Origin: UBA9300 sp032260385
GTDB taxonomy: Bacteria > Bacteroidota > Bacteroidia > Bacteroidales > VadinHA17
Direction of reading: 5' to 3'
NCBI GenBank assembly: GCA_032260385.1
Contig: JAVVEL010000001.1
Span: 1-64,000, forward strand
Length of the DNA: 64,000 bases
Shown: positions 59,354-64,000 of the stretch, piece after piece
Layout of the letters: each line of letters starts with the position of its first letter
Numbering within the stretch: position 1 is the stretch's first letter
Notes under the pieces: generated by a model
Told to the model about the DNA's origin: nothing
Seen by the model: the letters and a program-made list of their open reading frames with translations, nothing else
The model's database searches: none
Program-made: the position numbers and the translations under genes

Positions 59354-59408
59354 ATATCCGGAATGCAAAGAAAATGCAAAAAAATTATAATGCAAAATTT
59401 TAAAGCTT

Positions 59409-59441
59409 TTTGCAGTACTCATTACTCAATTATTATCTTTG
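59409..59441 (+). promoter_or_regulatory. Promoter of the flippase gene
   Basis: TTTG (59409-59412) and TATCTTTG (59434-59441) are 21 bases apart, a perfect Bacteroidota promoter, about 90 bases before the gene at 59534. A 16-codon reading frame starting GTG at 59470 lies in the leader. Confidence 0.8.
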
Positions 59442-59533
59442 CACGGTTCCCTGTAAAATGAACCAACCGTGAACATTCTTGAAGGAGAACTGGATACTGA
59501 CCTTCAGATACTAAAATAAAGCAAGAAATTATT

Positions 59534-60880
59534 TTGGCGAAACCAAAATTCATAAACAATATCTCCGGCCTGCAACTCTTTCAGTTACTTCGTTTTGTAG
59601 TATTTTTTATAATCAGCATTGTCTTTACGAAAAGTCATCTCACACCCGCAGAAATAGGGTCATGGGAAATGTTCATGTTCATTGCCAGTTTCATGAGTTT
59701 TTTCTGGGTAACAGGAATAATACAATCCTTGCTGCCCTTATACAACAGGAACCGCTCGTTCAGAAGGCTGGGTGAAAATATAAGTGAAAAGTCTCCCGAG
59801 ATTTTTAATGCCTTCCTCCTGCTTCTGGCTTTCAGCCTTTTGTTTTTCCTGACAGGCCATATCCTGAAATATCACTTCTCAGTGTACGGAAATACCGGCA
59901 GCAGCCCCTACCTTAACCTGCTGCTGCTCTATTTACTTCTAAGTAGTCCTGTCTGCCTTATCGAATATATTTATCTTCTGATGAATCGCCCCCACAGGAT
60001 CTTCCAGTATGGCATTTATACCTTTCTGGCCCAGCTGGTCTTTATCCTGGTGCCCATACTGGCGGGCAAGGATATAATATGGGCCATCTACGGATTATTG
60101 CTGATTAATCTGGTAAGATGGATATGGCTCATTATACTCCTCTTCCGCTATGCAGAGTTCAGGATATCCCTCGATTTCATGAAGGAGCACCTTAAACTGG
60201 GCTGGCCATTGATAATCACCTCACTTATAAGCGGTTCGGCTCAATATATAGACGGAATAATTGTATCAGCTCATTTTGACGATCCGGGAATGTTTGCCGT
60301 TTTCAGGTATGGGGCTAAGGAATTCCCACTAGTCATGATGCTGGCCACAGGCCTTAGCAATGCAATGCTGCCCCAGTTCGGTACAAGGGCAAAGATAAGG
60401 GAATCGCTTGAAGTCATTAAGAGGAAATCACGTAACCTGATGCACTACCTTTTCCCCATTTCAATGCTGGTCTTGCTCTTTGCCCGATGGTTATACCCCC
60501 GGATGTTCACCCCGGATTTTTTGCGGAGTGCCGACATCTTCATGATTTATATAATGCTTGTCATCCCGAGGTTATTATTTCCCCAGACAATTATTATCGG
60601 ACGTAAAAGGACGGGTGTGGCAATGAGAGCGGCCATTTTTGAACTGGCCCTGAATATTCCCCTCAGTTTATGGCTCGTAAAAGACTACGGGGCAGTTGGT
60701 GTTGCCCTTGCCACTTTTGTCGTGTATTTTCTAAGCAAAGTATATATGGCGGGCTACCTGTGGCTTAAAATGAAGATAAAACCCGGTGAATATATACCAA
60801 TGGTAACATTCTTTATCTATTCGGTATTATTAACAATTTTATTCGTTCTTATTGACCACAGGATAATAGATATCAATTAA
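59534..60880 (+). CDS. Polysaccharide flippase (Wzx/MATE-like, MOP superfamily)
   Basis: The 448-residue inner-membrane protein has about 12-14 helices and the MOP flippase layout. It begins MAKPKFINNISGLQLFQLLRFVVFFIISIVF and has LGWPLIITSLISGSAQYIDGIIVSAHF at the start of the second half. Such proteins flip lipid-linked oligosaccharides to the periplasmic side. The start is a TTG, since no ATG fits and the next Met is inside helix 2. No glycosyltransferase genes adjoin it, so the substrate is unknown. Confidence 0.85.
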   Translation: MAKPKFINNISGLQLFQLLRFVVFFIISIVFTKSHLTPAEIGSWEMFMFIASFMSFFWVTGIIQSLLPLYNRNRSFRRLGENISEKSPEIFNAFLLLLAFSLLFFLTGHILKYHFSVYGNTGSSPYLNLLLLYLLLSSPVCLIEYIYLLMNRPHRIFQYGIYTFLAQLVFILVPILAGKDIIWAIYGLLLINLVRWIWLIILLFRYAEFRISLDFMKEHLKLGWPLIITSLISGSAQYIDGIIVSAHFDDPGMFAVFRYGAKEFPLVMMLATGLSNAMLPQFGTRAKIRESLEVIKRKSRNLMHYLFPISMLVLLFARWLYPRMFTPDFLRSADIFMIYIMLVIPRLLFPQTIIIGRKRTGVAMRAAIFELALNIPLSLWLVKDYGAVGVALATFVVYFLSKVYMAGYLWLKMKIKPGEYIPMVTFFIYSVLLTILFVLIDHRIIDIN

Positions 60881-61213
60881 CACCCCACATAAACAATTAA
60901 ATATTTGTTTTTTAAAAAAAATACTTTATATTGTAAATCATGTTTTTTGATTTATTATCAGGTTCTTCTACCCTTCTTCATTTTGAGGGTAGGCCCTCGC
61001 GCAAAAGCACAATAAGTGTTAAATATTGAGTGCAATATGTATTGGTTTACATCTAAAATATGAAAACCAGTAAATTAGTGCATTTGCATATTTTTATGAA
61101 AGTCTAACCTCACATATTAATTCCAGGAAAGTTTATTTTCTAAGCAAATGGTTATTGCAGGTTTTCTCCTGTTATAAGATATCTACCCTAATTCTAACTT
61201 AAACTAAATTCTT
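60881..61213. other. Intergenic region before susC-like gene
   Basis: The 333-base AT-rich gap has no convincing ORF or known RNA. A weak TTTG-containing candidate (GTGCATTTG near 61058-61066) could be a -7 element, but I do not see a full promoter. The length is typical of the regulated leaders before SusC/D genes. Confidence 0.55.
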
Positions 61214-64000
61214 ATGAGAAAATTTCTACTCACTTTGATTCTTGCAGCATTGCCTGTTTTCTTGTTTCAGGCCTTTGCACAGGACAGGACAATTACCGGT
61301 GTGGTGACTTCATCTGATGATGGTTTGCCCCTGCCGGGGGTGTCTGTGGTTGTAAAGGGAACAATTATTGGAACCACTACTAACATAGATGGTCAATATT
61401 CCCTTTCCGTTCCGGAGAATGCCAGAACCCTTGTATTCACTTTTGTGGGGATGATTCCCCGGGAAGTGTTAATTGAAGGCAGGACCAGCATTGATGTAAG
61501 CCTGGAGCCTGATGTTCTTGGTATAGAGGAAATAATTGTTACCTCATTCGGGACCTCCAAAAAGGGAGCTTTTACCGGTTCAGCGGCACAGGTCAATGCC
61601 AGCAAGATTGAGAACAGGCCTATATCCAATCTTACCTCGGCCATTGAAGGTGCCAGTCCCGGTATCCAGGTAACTGCAGGAAGCGGTCAGCCCGGAAGCT
61701 CACAGTCGATACGCGTCAGGGGCTTTGGCTCATACGGTGCATCCAATTCACCTCTGTATGTAGTTGATGGTGCTCCATATTCAGGTGATATAAGTGCCAT
61801 AAACCCGAATGATATTGAAAGTATCACTGTTCTGAAAGATGCAGCATCGACCGCATTATATGGCAATAAGGCAGCCAATGGTGTTGTACTTATCACAACA
61901 AAGCGCGGTAAAATAGGAGAGGGACAGCTCTCGGTAAATGCATCCTACGGAGTGCTGAGCAGGGCCCAGCCCGAGTATGATATGATTGATGCCTTTGATT
62001 ATTATCCGATTATGTGGGAGGCTTACCGTAATGGCATCGCAGTACCTGGTGTTGATGATCCGGCTGATGTGACAGCTGCCAACCAGGAAGCCACTGAAGA
62101 GATTTTTGATTTACTGGGAGGATATAATCCTTTCAATGTTCCTGATGACCAGATTGTGGATCTTAATGGCAACATTAATCCGAATGCCTCTTACAAAGGT
62201 GATTATAAAGAAGCAGTGGATTGGCTGGGAGCACTTACACAAAAGGGTCAGCGCCAGAATGTAGATATGAATTACCAGGGAGCTACTGAAAAGACTGATT
62301 ACTACGTTTCACTGGGTTATCTTTTTGAGGAGGGATTTATTATTGAGTCCGATCTTCGCAGAATATCCGGACGTGCCAATGTTAATTTCCAGGCTACGGA
62401 ATGGTTGAAAACAGGTTTTAAAGTCAATGTATCCAACAGGGAACTGAATTATGCCCAGACCGGAAGCAGCACTACCTTTGTTAACCCTATCCGCTTTACA
62501 AGGGGAATAGGCTCAATATATCCGGTATGGCTGCTTAACAGGGAGACAGGTAAATATATCCTGGACGATAATGAAGAAAGGCAGTTTGACATATATGATA
62601 CCCGTGCCGGCGGCGCCAGTTCAGGCCGGCATGTTATTGCTGAAATACGGTGGGACCAGGATACTGATGTAATATCCTCACTTGGTGGCAAAACCTATCT
62701 TGAATTTTCCTTTACCCAGGACTTGAAATTTACTGTCAATGCCAGCATCGACCAGCGCTTCAGTTACAATACATTCTACAACAATCAACTGGTTGGTGAC
62801 GGAGCACCGGGCGGACGTACCTATAAAACTTACCGACGTAACAATTCATACAATTTCAACCAGTTGCTCACATATAACAAGACATTTGGAGTACATGGAT
62901 TGGATATTACCCTGGGTCATGAGAACTATGCATACAAATATAATTACCTGAGTGGAGCCAGAACACAGCAGATTGCTGATGACAATACGGAACTCATCAA
63001 TTATGTAACAATAACGAGGAGCACCTCCTATGAAGACAATTATACTACCGAAGGTTATTTTGGTCGAGTGAACTATGATTATGACCAGAAATATTACATC
63101 TCAGCTTCATACAGGAGAGATGGTTCATCCAGGTTTTATAAGGATAACCGCTGGGGAGACTTCTGGTCAGTAGGCCTGGCATGGAGAATGGACCAGGAAG
63201 CATTCATCCAGAATATAGATTTTATTGATCTCATTAAACTCAGGGTATCCTACGGTGAACTGGGTAATGATGCCGGAATAGGTTATTATGCCAGCCAGGG
63301 ACTTTATTCACTTGGCTATAACAACCAGGCAGAGCCAGGGATACTTCAGGATAAACTGCCTGCTGAAGACCTCGTCTGGGAGTCAAATAACAGTATGGAT
63401 CTGGCTATTGAATTTGGTTTGTGGAACCGCCTGTCCGGAGCCCTGGAATTCTATCACCGTATCTCCGAAAATCTTCTTTTCAATGTACCTTTGCCACTGT
63501 CAAGTGGTGTTAGCTCCAAGGCTCAAAATATCGGAGCCCTGTTTAACCAGGGAATCGAGTTCCAGGTTAATTATGACATAATTAAATCGCAGGACCTGCA
63601 ATGGACTCTTGGATTTAATTTGACCACCCTGAAGAATGAATTTACAAAATTACCCCAGGAAGAGATTATAGCTGGTTCAAAGAAACTGATGGAAGGCCGT
63701 GGAATCTATGATTTCTGGTTGCGCGAATGGTGGGGAGTTGACGAGGACGATGGAGCAGCCCTCTACAGGGCTGATGATGTAGAAGCTTCCTCGGTGAGAA
63801 TAAAAGGAGCCGATACACTGACGACTGATATCAATAATGCCAGATACAAGTATTCCGGAAGTGCCATCCCAGATATTTTTGGCTCTTTCTCAAGTAATGT
63901 TCGTTACAAGGGAATACAGCTGAGTTTTATGTTTACATACCAGGTAGGCGGATTGGTGCTTGATTATAACTTCCAGTCAGCTATGAGCTCAGGCACCTAT
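61214..64000 (+). CDS. SusC/RagA-family TonB-dependent receptor (partial, runs off window)
   Basis: The reading frame is open from the ATG at 61214 to the end of the window (929 codons) with no stop. It has a signal peptide (MRKFLLTLILAALPVFLFQA, ending AFAQ), a carboxypeptidase-regulatory-like domain (about 25-100; GLPLPGVSVVVKGTIIGTTT), a TonB-box-like EEIIVTSFG at 105-113 and a plug domain with the SusC hallmarks VRGFGSYGASNSPLYVVDG and LKDAASTALYGNKAANGV. The barrel follows. It imports oligosaccharides or peptides with a SusD lipoprotein, which is expected just beyond the window. The substrate is unknown. Confidence 0.95.
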   Translation, partial: MRKFLLTLILAALPVFLFQAFAQDRTITGVVTSSDDGLPLPGVSVVVKGTIIGTTTNIDGQYSLSVPENARTLVFTFVGMIPREVLIEGRTSIDVSLEPDVLGIEEIIVTSFGTSKKGAFTGSAAQVNASKIENRPISNLTSAIEGASPGIQVTAGSGQPGSSQSIRVRGFGSYGASNSPLYVVDGAPYSGDISAINPNDIESITVLKDAASTALYGNKAANGVVLITTKRGKIGEGQLSVNASYGVLSRAQPEYDMIDAFDYYPIMWEAYRNGIAVPGVDDPADVTAANQEATEEIFDLLGGYNPFNVPDDQIVDLNGNINPNASYKGDYKEAVDWLGALTQKGQRQNVDMNYQGATEKTDYYVSLGYLFEEGFIIESDLRRISGRANVNFQATEWLKTGFKVNVSNRELNYAQTGSSTTFVNPIRFTRGIGSIYPVWLLNRETGKYILDDNEERQFDIYDTRAGGASSGRHVIAEIRWDQDTDVISSLGGKTYLEFSFTQDLKFTVNASIDQRFSYNTFYNNQLVGDGAPGGRTYKTYRRNNSYNFNQLLTYNKTFGVHGLDITLGHENYAYKYNYLSGARTQQIADDNTELINYVTITRSTSYEDNYTTEGYFGRVNYDYDQKYYISASYRRDGSSRFYKDNRWGDFWSVGLAWRMDQEAFIQNIDFIDLIKLRVSYGELGNDAGIGYYASQGLYSLGYNNQAEPGILQDKLPAEDLVWESNNSMDLAIEFGLWNRLSGALEFYHRISENLLFNVPLPLSSGVSSKAQNIGALFNQGIEFQVNYDIIKSQDLQWTLGFNLTTLKNEFTKLPQEEIIAGSKKLMEGRGIYDFWLREWWGVDEDDGAALYRADDVEASSVRIKGADTLTTDINNARYKYSGSAIPDIFGSFSSNVRYKGIQLSFMFTYQVGGLVLDYNFQSAMSSGTY

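Overview
The window comes from a chromosome of the phylum Bacteroidota, most likely the order Bacteroidales or a marine/sediment relative. The evidence is promoters of the TTTG-N19-21-TAnnTTTG type, a type III glutamine synthetase, type IX secretion genes (a PorE-like protein and PorQ in the conserved porQ-cmk-ispH order), a SusC/RagA receptor and a Bacteroidota-type 5S rRNA. Almost everything is intact single-copy core sequence. I see no prophage, insertion sequence or CRISPR array.

Layout. 1-351: end of an rRNA operon (23S tail, 5S, terminator). 0.4-10.7 kb: cysteine synthase-like enzyme, PpiD-type chaperone, glutamine synthetase III, PorE-like OmpA protein, M28 peptidase. 10.9-24.4 kb: housekeeping genes (purM-prfA-pyrF, DUF2851, K+ channel, rpsO, pnp, deoxynucleoside kinase, TPR lipoprotein, SpoU methylase, sucC, CDGSH protein). 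24.6-36.3 kb: hybrid histidine kinase with a degenerate receiver, priA, then a leftward run porQ-cmk-ispH-pfkA-glycosyltransferase, and two transporters. 36.4-42.2 kb: etfB-etfA, a two-subunit membrane/Hdr-like Fe-S oxidoreductase and an acyl-CoA dehydrogenase, which together form a route from acyl-CoA to menaquinone. 42.2-45.6 kb: divergent GH18 and GH92 enzymes (N-glycan processing). 45.7-57.8 kb: the most unusual part, a cytochrome/Fe-S/NrfD respiratory cluster, a hexaheme lipoprotein with a collagen-like stalk, an FNR-like regulator and the CcsBA haem-attachment protein. 57.8-64 kb: 61-bp tandem repeat, GH43 enzyme, tRNA-His, flippase and the start of a SusC receptor.

The most interesting system is at 45.6-57.8 kb. 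An eight-gene operon encodes a monohaem lipoprotein, a DUF5777 beta-barrel, a membrane-anchored heptahaem cytochrome, a cytochrome b, a Tat-exported four-cluster ferredoxin, an NrfD-type quinol protein, an Ig-like membrane protein and a monohaem cytochrome c. No molybdopterin or other recognisable terminal catalytic subunit is present. Perfect FNR-type palindromes (TTGAT-N4-ATCAA) lie upstream of this operon and in the divergent promoter region of the regulator/hexahaem pair. The regulator has four cysteines placed as in oxygen-sensing FNR. I infer an oxygen-controlled quinol-to-periplasm or outer-surface electron transfer module whose terminal acceptor is unknown.

Regulatory and repeat features include possible alternative hairpins in the glutamine synthetase leader, a 17-nt palindrome between GH18 and GH92, a 62-63-bp dispersed intergenic repeat (two copies), a 61-bp tandem duplication and an 18-bp inverted repeat beside tRNA-His.
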